Source of the DNA: Solidesulfovibrio sp.
GTDB taxonomy: Bacteria > Desulfobacterota > Desulfovibrionia > Desulfovibrionales > Desulfovibrionaceae
Length of the DNA: 64,000 nucleotides
Direction of reading: 5' to 3'
Assembly: GCF_038562415.1 (NCBI RefSeq)
Contig: NZ_JBCFBA010000012.1
Coordinates: 1 to 64,000, forward strand
A program made the position numbers and the translations under genes. Shown here one piece after another: positions 50,852-58,842 of the stretch (position 1 is the stretch's first letter; each line of letters begins with the position of its first letter). The notes beneath the pieces are model-generated. The model had not been told where the DNA came from. It was given only the letters and a program-made list of their open reading frames with translations, and did no database searches.

Positions 50852-52050
50852 GGGCGCTTCCCCGTTTGCGGCTTGCGGCACACGGCCACGGTATTTTGCC
50901 CGAGCGGATCGCCCTCGAAGACGATGCGGCCCTGCTTGATGCCGATCAGGTGTTCGACGACGAAATGCCCCTCCAGCAGGGCGGCCAGCTCCCGCAACGA
51001 ATATTCCCGCGCGTGCCGGGCGTTTATGGGGATGTGCCCGAGGCTGTTCTGGGGCGTGGACAGCACGAAAAGCCCGCCCGGGCGCAGCACCCGGGCCACT
51101 TCCGAAAGGTAGGCCCCGGCCTCGACGTGCTCGATGGTCTCGAAGCCGACCACCGCGTCCAGGCAGGCCCCGGCCAGGGGCAGGCGCGTCACGTCGGCCC
51201 GCACGGCCGGCACGCCCGGCGCGGCCGCCCGCAAGGCGGCCAGGGCCTGGCCGGACCGGTCCGCGCCCACGGCCAGCCGGACCTGGCCGGCCAGTCGGGC
51301 CGTGCCGTAGCCCGCCCCGCAGGCCGCGTCGAGCACGGCCCAGTGTGGCCGCAAATAAGGCTCGGCCAGTTCATAGTGGAAGCGCCACTGGTCGCCGGCG
51401 GCGATGCCGGGGCCGCGCGCCTCCAGGCGCTCCTGGTCGTAGACCGCTGCGGCGAAGCGGCGAAGCGCCCGCAGTGCGACGTCGTCCGGCCGGGGCGGCT
51501 CGGCCAGGCGCAGGCAGGAAAATTCCCCGGGCCGGCGCAGCATGGCGTATTTGGGGTGGATGTGAAAGGCCGGCTCCAGGTCGGCCAGCCCGGCCAGACG
51601 GCGCAAGGCCCCCACCCGGTAGACGTCCACCGTCAGCTGGATGGGATAGTCGTCCGGGGCTTTCACCAAGTCATAGCCGCCGGCCAGGGCCGTTTCCACC
51701 AAAAGCCTGGCCAGGGGCGGAAAAAAACCGAAATGCAGGCCGTCTGCGCGCACGATGACGGCCGCCTCGGGCAGATCGGCCGTCACGGCCACCAGCCGGG
51801 CCAGGGGGCTGGCGTCGTGGGCGGTGACGGACAGGCCCCCGCGCGCCCGCATGAGGGTATCGAGCGCCCCGCCGGCGTCGAAGGCCGGAGCGGCCAGGCG
51901 CAGCGGCGTGCCGGGAAAAGTCGCAAGCGCCCGGTCCATGGTCCAGGCGGCAACCGGCCGGCCCTGGACCAGGTTCAGGCACATGTCCCGGCCACCGCCG
52001 TAGGACCGGCTGGCCGCCTGGATGACCACCGCCCCGGGCATGGCGGTCAT
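50848..52050 (-). CDS. fusion of a degenerate SpsF-like nucleotidyltransferase and a methyltransferase
   Basis: 400 aa. Residues ~1-175 follow the SpsF/KdsB fold ('AVVIQAASRSYGGGRDMCLNLVQGRPVAAW', 'DLVKAPDDYPIQLTVDVYRVGALRRL'), but the usual R-x2-S-x-R-L-P-G-K activation loop is altered. Residues ~225-400 are a methyltransferase with 'AVLDAACGAGYGTARLAGQ' (motif I at 238-250), 'VVGFETIEHVEAG' and 'RPGGLFVLSTPQNSLG'. First gene of the minus-strand operon, whose leader begins in the 168-base divergent gap. The first domain may bind without catalysing. Confidence 0.7.
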   Translation of the reverse strand: MTAMPGAVVIQAASRSYGGGRDMCLNLVQGRPVAAWTMDRALATFPGTPLRLAAPAFDAGGALDTLMRARGGLSVTAHDASPLARLVAVTADLPEAAVIVRADGLHFGFFPPLARLLVETALAGGYDLVKAPDDYPIQLTVDVYRVGALRRLAGLADLEPAFHIHPKYAMLRRPGEFSCLRLAEPPRPDDVALRALRRFAAAVYDQERLEARGPGIAAGDQWRFHYELAEPYLRPHWAVLDAACGAGYGTARLAGQVRLAVGADRSGQALAALRAAAPGVPAVRADVTRLPLAGACLDAVVGFETIEHVEAGAYLSEVARVLRPGGLFVLSTPQNSLGHIPINARHAREYSLRELAALLEGHFVVEHLIGIKQGRIVFEGDPLGQNTVAVCRKPQTGKRP

Positions 52051-52218
52051 AGGCCCTTCACTTTTATGGAAATCGGGTGCATTGCTGCCTCATGCCACAG
52101 GCCGCGCCGCCTTGACAACGCGCGCCCGGGGCCTGGCCCGGACCCTGCGGCCCCATCGGCCGAATCGGCGAAACGTTTACGCGCCCGTCCCCGTGGCGGC
52201 GCCATCCCGGGCGGCGGC

Positions 52219-53463
52219 ATGCAACGATGCGTCCTTTTTGTCGGCGGCGGCCTGGAAACCCTGCCCGGCCTGGAATTGGCCAAGGCCATGGGCCTGGCCG
52301 TGGCCGTCAGCGACGGCAATCCGGCCGCCCCCGGCCTGGCCTTGGCCGATCACCCCCTGGTCGCCTCCACCTACGACCCGGCGGCGACCGTAACGGCGGC
52401 GCGCGCCCTGGCCGGACGGCGGCCCATAGACGGCGTGCTGTGCCTGGCCGTGGACGTGCCCCACACCGTGGCCGCCGTGGCCGAGGCGCTTGGCCTGCCC
52501 GGCATCGGCGCCCAGGCGGCGCGCCTGGCCATGGACAAGCTGGCCATGAAGGCGCGCCTGGCCGCGCGGGGCCTGCCCGTGCCCTTTTTCGCGCCCGTGC
52601 CCGACGTCCCGGCCCTTTTGGCCATCGTGGCCCGGCGCGGCCGGGACCTGGTGCTCAAGCCCGTGGACAGCCGGGGGGCGCGGGGCGTGCAGCGCCTGGC
52701 CCGGCTGGACGACCTTGGCGCGGCCTTCGCCGAAGCGTTGCGCCATTCCCCCACCGGCCGGGTCATGGTCGAGCAGTTCCTTGGCGGGCCGCAACTGAGC
52801 ACCGAATCCCTGGTGGTGGAGGGCGTGGCCGTCACGCCCGGCTTTTCCGACCGCAATTACGAATATCTGGACCGCTTCGCGCCCTTTATCATCGAAAACG
52901 GCGGCGAACTGCCCACGCGCCTGCCCCCGGACACCGTGGCCGCCGTGGCTGACTTGGTTGACCGGGCGGCCCGGGCGCTCGGCATCGGCCGGGGCGTGGT
53001 CAAGGGCGACATCGTCATCCACCAGGGCGAACCCTTCGTCATCGAACTGGCCGCCCGGCTGTCCGGCGGCTATTTCTGCTCCCACGAGATCCCGCGATCG
53101 ACCGGCGTGGACCTGCTGGGGGCGGCCATCCGCCAGTGCCTGGGCGAGGCGGTCCCGGCGGCCGAACTGGCGCCCCGGCTGGCGCGCGGCGTGGCCCAGC
53201 GCTGGCTGTTCGCCGACCCCGGGGTCGTCACGGCCGTGGAGGGCCTCGCGGCGGCCCGGGCCGTGCCCGGGGTGTTCCACCTGGAGCTGCGGGCCGGGCC
53301 GGGGGATGTGGTCGCGCCCATAAACTGCCATCCGGCCCGCCTGGGCGTGGTCATGGCCGAAGCCGACACCCGGGAGGGCGCCGTGGCGGCGGCGGAAGCG
53401 GCCGTGGCCACCATTGCCGTGAAAACCCGGCCCCTTGGCCCCGCAGGCGCGCCCCATGGCTGA
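52219..53463 (+). CDS. ATP-grasp ligase
   Basis: 414 aa from the ATG at 52219. An N-terminal Rossmann-like pre-ATP-grasp domain ('CVLFVGGGLETLPGLELAKAMGLAVAVSDG') precedes the ATP-grasp core: 'MDKLAMKARLAARGLPVPFF', 'VLKPVDSRGARGVQRLA', 'VMVEQFLGGPQLSTESLVV' and 'FVIELAARLSGG' (metal-binding E-x-N-like). Such enzymes join a carboxylate to an amine, for example an amino acid to a sugar amine. First of four coupled genes ahead of pseB and pseC. It overlaps the next gene by eight bases. Confidence 0.85.
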   Translation: MQRCVLFVGGGLETLPGLELAKAMGLAVAVSDGNPAAPGLALADHPLVASTYDPAATVTAARALAGRRPIDGVLCLAVDVPHTVAAVAEALGLPGIGAQAARLAMDKLAMKARLAARGLPVPFFAPVPDVPALLAIVARRGRDLVLKPVDSRGARGVQRLARLDDLGAAFAEALRHSPTGRVMVEQFLGGPQLSTESLVVEGVAVTPGFSDRNYEYLDRFAPFIIENGGELPTRLPPDTVAAVADLVDRAARALGIGRGVVKGDIVIHQGEPFVIELAARLSGGYFCSHEIPRSTGVDLLGAAIRQCLGEAVPAAELAPRLARGVAQRWLFADPGVVTAVEGLAAARAVPGVFHLELRAGPGDVVAPINCHPARLGVVMAEADTREGAVAAAEAAVATIAVKTRPLGPAGAPHG

Positions 53464-55477
53464 GGCGGCGCTCAAGCTCTTCGCGGTCTTCCACTGCAAC
53501 CTCATGTTCTCGGCCATCGAGGAGGCCGACCGGGCGGCCGTCATCCGGCGCTGCTACCGGCCGATCCTGGACGCGGCCGAGCGTTTCGGCCTGCCCCTGG
53601 GTTTCGAGGCCTCGGGGCTGACCCTGGAGATCGCCCGCCGCCTGGACCCGGGCTTCATCGACCGGCTCGGGGAGCTGTGCCGGCGGGGGACGGTGGAATT
53701 TATCGGCGGCGGCTATGCCCAGCTCATCGGCCCGCTGGTTTCGCCCCGGGTCAACCGGACCAACCTGGCCGCCGGCCTGGAGGCGGCCCGCGCGATCCTG
53801 GGCGTGACGCCGCGCCTGGCCTTCCCCGGCGAGCTGGCCTGGTCGGCCGGGCTGGCCGGCCACTACCGCCAGGCCGGTTTCGACGGGGTCATCCTCGATT
53901 TCGAAAATCCCCGCTCGGCCTGCCGCCTGCCGGCCGAGGCCGGAGGGCGCGTGGTGCGCACCGTCGGCCCGGACGGCGCTTCCATCCCGGTCCTTTTCAA
54001 CCACTGCCTGGCCTTCCAGAAGTTCCAGCGCTACGCCCACGGCGAAATGGCGCTGTCCGCCCTGCTCGACTACCTGGCTGGCAAAATTGGCCTCGGGCCG
54101 GTCTTTTCGCTCTACGGCAACGACGCGGAAATCTTCGATTACCGGCCCGGCCGCTTCGAGGCCGAAGCGCCCCTTGCCCCCGAAGGCGAATGGCGGCGCA
54201 TAAGCCGGCTGCTCCAGGCCCTGGCCGGCGACCCCCGTTTCGCCCTGGTCGCCCCCTCGGCCGCCCTGGCCGCCGGCGGCGACCCGGGCGGCCTGCCCGA
54301 GCTGGCCCTGACCACGGCGACGGTCCCCATCGCGGTCAAAAAACAGCGCAAATACAACATCAGCCGCTGGGCCGTGACCGGGCGCGACGACCTGCGCCTC
54401 AATGCCGCCTGTGCCCTGCTGGCCGAAGGCCTGCCCGACCCGGCCCCGGGCCGCCCGGTCGGGCGGAACTGGAAGGCCGTGTTGCGGCTTTTTTCCAGCG
54501 ACCACCGCACGCATTTGACGCAGAAGCGCTGGCGCGCATTGCGGCGAAACGCCGTGCTGCGCCAGGGCCTGGCCGGCTTGGAAGCGGCCATGGACGCGGC
54601 CTGCCCGCCCTTCCCGGCCGACCCGGCCCCGCCGCCCGGCGCACGCTGCGACGGCGACCGGGTCTGCCTGGCCACGCCCACGGTGCGGGCCGAGTTGCTC
54701 ACCCGCAAGGGCCTGGCCGTGGAATCGGTGACCTTCGCCGGCCTGGGCGATCGCCCCCTGGCCGGCGCCGTCGGCCACGGCACCTTCGCCGACATCGCCC
54801 TGGCCGCCGACTTTTTCACCGGCCACCTCGTCTTCGAAGCCCCGGGCCGGCCCAAGGTCACCGACCTCGTCCCCTGCCGCCCGACCTTCGGCAGCCACGG
54901 CGAGGGGATCACCGCCGGCTTCGAAACCCGGCTGGGCCTGGGCGGCCTGCGCAAGGCCGTCACCGCCTCCCGCACCGCCCCGCGCCTGGACATCGTCTAT
55001 GATTACACTTCCCAACGGCCCCTTGCCGGTTCGCTACGGCTTTTTCACGTCACCCTGCCGCCGGGTGCCTTCGATCCGGGGAGCCTCTATTACCGGGCCG
55101 CCCAGGGCGGGCCGCCCGAAACGTTCCCCCTGGCCGGGCAGGACGTGGACCACGGCCGGGCTGTGTCGTTTCTGGTCTCGGCCGGCCAGGGCGTGGGGGC
55201 CAGCGACGGCGTGGTGGACATCGGCGACCGGGACAAGTTCCTGCGCGCCCGGGTGGTGACGCCGGGGGTGCGGCCGTTGGCGCTCGTCACCTGCCGCCAG
55301 GACGAGGAGGGCCTGTTTTGCCGGCTGGCTTTTTCCATCCTGGAGACCGACGAAACCTCGCGGCCGGGGGGCCGGGGGGCACGCCGGCTGTGCCTGCGGT
55401 TTTCCCTGGAGGCTTTCGCCGCCCGCCCCGTTTGTGCGCCCGGCCGAAGTGACGTAGAAGCCGGGAAAACCGACTGA
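53456..55477 (+). CDS. GH57-like glycosidase/transferase
   Basis: 673 aa. The N-terminal ~300 residues follow GH57 motifs in order: 'FHCNLMF' (motif 1), 'EFIGGGYAQLIGPL' (2), 'AFPGELAWSAGL' with likely nucleophile Glu126 (3), and 'SLYGNDAEIFDYRPGRF' with likely acid Asp223 (4). The rest is beta-rich, as in alpha-amylase-like GH57 proteins. No signal peptide, so it acts in the cytoplasm. Its place between an ATP-grasp ligase and pseB is seen repeatedly for nonulosonate loci in my memory but not verified here. Substrate unknown. Confidence 0.72.
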   Translation: MAEAALKLFAVFHCNLMFSAIEEADRAAVIRRCYRPILDAAERFGLPLGFEASGLTLEIARRLDPGFIDRLGELCRRGTVEFIGGGYAQLIGPLVSPRVNRTNLAAGLEAARAILGVTPRLAFPGELAWSAGLAGHYRQAGFDGVILDFENPRSACRLPAEAGGRVVRTVGPDGASIPVLFNHCLAFQKFQRYAHGEMALSALLDYLAGKIGLGPVFSLYGNDAEIFDYRPGRFEAEAPLAPEGEWRRISRLLQALAGDPRFALVAPSAALAAGGDPGGLPELALTTATVPIAVKKQRKYNISRWAVTGRDDLRLNAACALLAEGLPDPAPGRPVGRNWKAVLRLFSSDHRTHLTQKRWRALRRNAVLRQGLAGLEAAMDAACPPFPADPAPPPGARCDGDRVCLATPTVRAELLTRKGLAVESVTFAGLGDRPLAGAVGHGTFADIALAADFFTGHLVFEAPGRPKVTDLVPCRPTFGSHGEGITAGFETRLGLGGLRKAVTASRTAPRLDIVYDYTSQRPLAGSLRLFHVTLPPGAFDPGSLYYRAAQGGPPETFPLAGQDVDHGRAVSFLVSAGQGVGASDGVVDIGDRDKFLRARVVTPGVRPLALVTCRQDEEGLFCRLAFSILETDETSRPGGRGARRLCLRFSLEAFAARPVCAPGRSDVEAGKTD

Positions 55478-55492
55478 CCCCGTGGAAATGCG

Positions 55493-56479
55493 ATGCTTGA
55501 CGACGCCAATATCCTCATCACCGGCGGCACCGGCTCCTTCGGCCAGGCCTGCGCCGCCGCCATCCTGCGCCGCCACCGGCCAAGGCGCCTGATCATCTTC
55601 AGCCGCGACGAGCTCAAACAGTACGAGATGAGCCAGGCCCTCAGCGTCAAGGACCATCCCTGCCTGCGCTACTTCATCGGCGACATCCGCGACCGCGAGC
55701 GCCTGCGCCGGGCCTTTCTGGGCGTGGACTACGTCATCCACGCCGCAGCCATGAAGCAGGTGCCGGCCGCCGAATACAATCCCTTCGAAGCGGTCAAGAC
55801 CAACGTCCTCGGCGCGCAAAACATCGTGGACACGGCCATCGACCTGGGGATCAAGAAGGTGCTGGCCCTGTCCACGGACAAGGCCGCCAACCCCATCAAC
55901 CTCTACGGCGCGACCAAGCTGTGCTCGGACAAGCTGTTCATCGGCGGCAATTCCTACGCCGGCAACGCCGGGCCGCGTTTCGGCGTGGTGCGCTACGGCA
56001 ACGTGCTGGGCAGCCGGGGCAGCGTGGTGCCGTTTTTCCTGGAGTCTCGGGCTACCGGAACGCTTACGGTCACCCATCCGGACATGACCCGCTTCTGGAT
56101 CACGCCCCGGGCCGGAGTGGATTTCGTGCTCCAGAGCCTGGAGCGGATGGCCGGGGGCGAGATTTTCGTACCGAAAATCCCCAGCATGCGCGTGGTGGAC
56201 ATGGCCCGGGCCATCGGGCCCGAATGCGCCATCGAATACGTGGGCATCCGGCCCGGGGAAAAGATCCACGAGGTCATGATCCCGCTGTACGAGGCCCGCA
56301 ACACCTTCGATTGCGGCGACCACTACGTCGTCATGCCGGCCTTCCGCTTCTTCAGCCCGGCCGGGGGCGAGGCTTCCTGCTGCGGCCGGCCCGTGGCCGA
56401 GGACTTCGAATACCGCTCCGACACCAACGACCGCTGGCTGACCGGGGAGGAACTGTTACGGCTCCTGCGCGACCTGTGA
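55493..56479 (+). CDS. pseB: UDP-N-acetylglucosamine 4,6-dehydratase (inverting)
   Basis: 328 aa. 'ILITGGTGSFGQACAAAIL', 'FSRDELKQYEMSQAL', 'HAAAMKQVPAAEYNPFEAVKTNV' and 'LSTDKAANPINLYGATKLCSDKLF' with the PseB-type M-K pair are diagnostic of PseB/FlaA1-type enzymes. It makes UDP-2-acetamido-2,6-dideoxy-beta-L-arabino-4-hexulose, the first step to pseudaminic acid. Full length for the family. Its stop overlaps the pseC GTG. Confidence 0.94.
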   Translation: MLDDANILITGGTGSFGQACAAAILRRHRPRRLIIFSRDELKQYEMSQALSVKDHPCLRYFIGDIRDRERLRRAFLGVDYVIHAAAMKQVPAAEYNPFEAVKTNVLGAQNIVDTAIDLGIKKVLALSTDKAANPINLYGATKLCSDKLFIGGNSYAGNAGPRFGVVRYGNVLGSRGSVVPFFLESRATGTLTVTHPDMTRFWITPRAGVDFVLQSLERMAGGEIFVPKIPSMRVVDMARAIGPECAIEYVGIRPGEKIHEVMIPLYEARNTFDCGDHYVVMPAFRFFSPAGGEASCCGRPVAEDFEYRSDTNDRWLTGEELLRLLRDL

Positions 56480-57618
56480 TCCCCTACGGCCGCCAGCTGG
56501 TGGACGAGGACGACATCGCGGCCGTGGTGGCCGTGCTGCGCTCACCGCTTTTAACCGGCGGCCCGGCCGTGGCCGCCTTCGAGGCGGCGGTGGCGGCCTT
56601 TTGCGGCGCGCCCCAGGCCGTGGCCGTCTCCAGCGGCACGGCCGCCCTGCACGCGGCCATGGCCGCCCTGGGCATCGGCCCGGGCGACGAGGTGGTGGTG
56701 CCGGCCCTCACCTTTGCCGCCACGGCCAATTGCGTGCTCTACCAGAACGCCCGGCCGGTGGTGGCCGACGTCGACCCGGACACGCTGCTCTTGACCCCGG
56801 CCGCCGTGGAGCGAGCCCTGACGGCCAGGACCCGGGCGGTCATCGCCGTGGACTACGCCGGCCAGCCCTGCGACTACGCCGCCTTGTCCGCCCTGTGCCG
56901 GGATAGGGGCCTGGCGCTGACGGCCGACGCCTGCCACAGCCTGGGCGGCGCCGACGAACGGGGCCGCCCGGTCGGCACCTTGGCCGACGTCACGGCCCTG
57001 AGCTTCCATCCGGTCAAGCAGGTGACCACGGGCGAGGGCGGCATGGCGCTGACGGCCGACGCGAACCTGGCCGCGCGCATGCGCCGGTTTCGCAACCACG
57101 GCATCGACGCCGATTGGACCAGCCGGGAAAACTCCGGCCAACACCGCTACGCCGTGGTGGAACAGGGCTTCAACTACCGCCTAAGCGCCATCCACTGCGC
57201 CCTGGGCACGAGCCAGCTGGGCAAGCTGCCGGCCTTCCTGGCCGCCCGGCGGCGCATCGCCGCCGTCTATGACGCGGCCTTCGCCGACCTGCCCTTTGTC
57301 ACGCCCCTGGGCCGCCGGCCGGGCCTGACCCATGCCTGGCACCTCTACGTGGTGCGCCTGCGGGGGCCCGGGGCAGGCAGGCGCGACGCCGCCCACGCCG
57401 CCCTTTTGGCCCAAGGCATCGGCGTCAACGTCCACTATCCGCCCCTGCACCTGCATCCCCATTTCCGCCGTCTCCTCGGCACCGGCCCGGGGCTTTGCCC
57501 CGTGGCCGAGGCCGCCGCCGCCGACATCCTGACCCTGCCCCTGCATCCTTCGCTTGCGGACGACGACGTCGGCCGGGTCATCGACGCCGTGCGGGGCCTG
57601 GGCCGGCTGCTTCGGTAG
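56476..57618 (+). CDS. pseC: UDP-4-amino-4,6-dideoxy-N-acetyl-altrosamine transaminase
   Basis: 380 aa from a GTG overlapping the pseB stop. DegT/DnrJ/EryC1 fold: 'LLTGGPAVAAFEAAVAAFCGAPQAVAVSSGTAALHAAM', 'DACHSLGG', 'SFHPVKQVTTGEGG' with the PLP lysine, and 'NYRLSAIHCALGTSQLGKL'. Second step of the pathway, adding an amino group at C4. The N-terminal 'IPYGRQLVDEDDIAAV' is PseC-typical. It ends flush against the convergent sialidase-like gene. Confidence 0.94.
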   Translation: MIPYGRQLVDEDDIAAVVAVLRSPLLTGGPAVAAFEAAVAAFCGAPQAVAVSSGTAALHAAMAALGIGPGDEVVVPALTFAATANCVLYQNARPVVADVDPDTLLLTPAAVERALTARTRAVIAVDYAGQPCDYAALSALCRDRGLALTADACHSLGGADERGRPVGTLADVTALSFHPVKQVTTGEGGMALTADANLAARMRRFRNHGIDADWTSRENSGQHRYAVVEQGFNYRLSAIHCALGTSQLGKLPAFLAARRRIAAVYDAAFADLPFVTPLGRRPGLTHAWHLYVVRLRGPGAGRRDAAHAALLAQGIGVNVHYPPLHLHPHFRRLLGTGPGLCPVAEAAAADILTLPLHPSLADDDVGRVIDAVRGLGRLLR

Positions 57619-58716
57619 TCAGGAAAGCCGGAAGCGGTAGCAAGCCACCGCCGGCAGGTCGCCGGGGCGCCGGGCCAGATGGCAGGCGGCCAGGATGCGG
57701 CCGTCGGGCAGGCGGAGCAGGTCGCCGTAGCCGCCGTGAAAACGGCCGCCGTCGTAGGCGGCCAGGACCCGGGGCCGGCTCCAGGAGAGCCCGCCGTTCG
57801 GGGAATGGAGCAGGGACACGGCGCAAGGAAAGGTTCGCGCCTCGGTTTCCGTACCCTCGGGCGGTCCCCGGCGGCGGTCCCCGGGATCCAGGTCGCGGCA
57901 AAGGGCCAGCACCTCGCCGCCCGGCAGCACGAGCAAGGCCGGGGCCTCGCCGAAAACGCCGATGGGCGCCGGCGGGGAGAAGGTGCGGCCGTCGTCGTCG
58001 GAAAACGACACATGCAGCCCGGCCACCACCGGGCTTTGCCGCGACAGGGCCAGCAGCCGCCCCGAAGGCAGGCGGGCCAGGGCGGTTTCGTTGAGGCGCG
58101 GGCCTTCGGTGTGGGCATGGACCAGGCCGCGCACGGGCAGTTCCACCGGCCCGGGGCCGGCCTGGGCCAGCGCTTGCGGGGTCAACGCGACCACGGCCAC
58201 GCCCGCGCCGTTGTAAAACGTCCCCAGGAGCGCCTGGCCATCGGCATCCGGCACCAGATGGCCGAAAAAGGCGCCGTAACCGCCGGGAACCGTCACTTCC
58301 ACCGGCGGCGCGAAGGCGGTTGCGCCAGGCGGGGCGAACTGGACGCGGCTGACGAAACGCTCGGGGCCGTGGGACCGGGTCATAAGGGCCAGGGAGCCGT
58401 CCGGCAGGGCCGAAAGCAGGGCATCGTGCTCGTTGGTGACTTCGGGAATGTGGCGCAGGACCGGGCGCGGCGGGGCGAAGGTTTGGCCCAGGTCGCCTGA
58501 ATCCGTCAGGTAGACGTCGCCGCCCGGCCCGTGGCCGGCCACGGCTTCCTCGCCCCGGCTTTTGCCGCGCCCCCGGCGAAAGGCCAAAAAGATCCGGCCG
58601 TCGCGCACGGCCAGGGTGGGAAAGGCCTGATAGCCGCCCCATGGGCCGGGCAGGGGCGGCAGGCTGGCCAGGTCGCGCGGGCCGGGAAACGGCGGGCGTT
58701 TCGAAGCGTCGTCCAT
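57619..58716 (-). CDS. BNR/Asp-box sialidase-like beta-propeller protein
   Basis: 365 aa from the ATG of MDDASK; the ribosome site is weak and the frame is open 24 codons further. Three Asp-boxes are visible: 'SGDLGQTF', 'SDDDGRTF' and 'SPNGGLSW'. A 'YQAFPTLAVRDGRIFLAFRRG' start and 'HTEGPRLNETALARLPSG' recall the arginine-rich sialidase active site. No signal peptide, so it is likely cytoplasmic. It may hydrolyse or proofread nonulosonate conjugates made nearby. It ends with zero bases between its stop and that of pseC. Confidence 0.75.
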   Translation of the reverse strand: MDDASKRPPFPGPRDLASLPPLPGPWGGYQAFPTLAVRDGRIFLAFRRGRGKSRGEEAVAGHGPGGDVYLTDSGDLGQTFAPPRPVLRHIPEVTNEHDALLSALPDGSLALMTRSHGPERFVSRVQFAPPGATAFAPPVEVTVPGGYGAFFGHLVPDADGQALLGTFYNGAGVAVVALTPQALAQAGPGPVELPVRGLVHAHTEGPRLNETALARLPSGRLLALSRQSPVVAGLHVSFSDDDGRTFSPPAPIGVFGEAPALLVLPGGEVLALCRDLDPGDRRRGPPEGTETEARTFPCAVSLLHSPNGGLSWSRPRVLAAYDGGRFHGGYGDLLRLPDGRILAACHLARRPGDLPAVACYRFRLS

Positions 58717-58842
58717 GAGCCCAGGATACGGGTATCGGCGACGCGACGGAAGGGCCGCGCTACGGGCAGCGGCCTGGAAGGAAATCACCCAACCGTTTCT
58801 CTTTGCCCTTGGGCGACGTGGACATCTGGTGTGAAGGCAAGG

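Noticed and set aside
52112-52150. TTGACA as a -35 box for the ATP-grasp gene
   Set aside because: Nothing resembling a -10 box occurs 15-19 bases downstream; that stretch is nearly pure GC. The divergent gap must hold promoters, but I could not place them.
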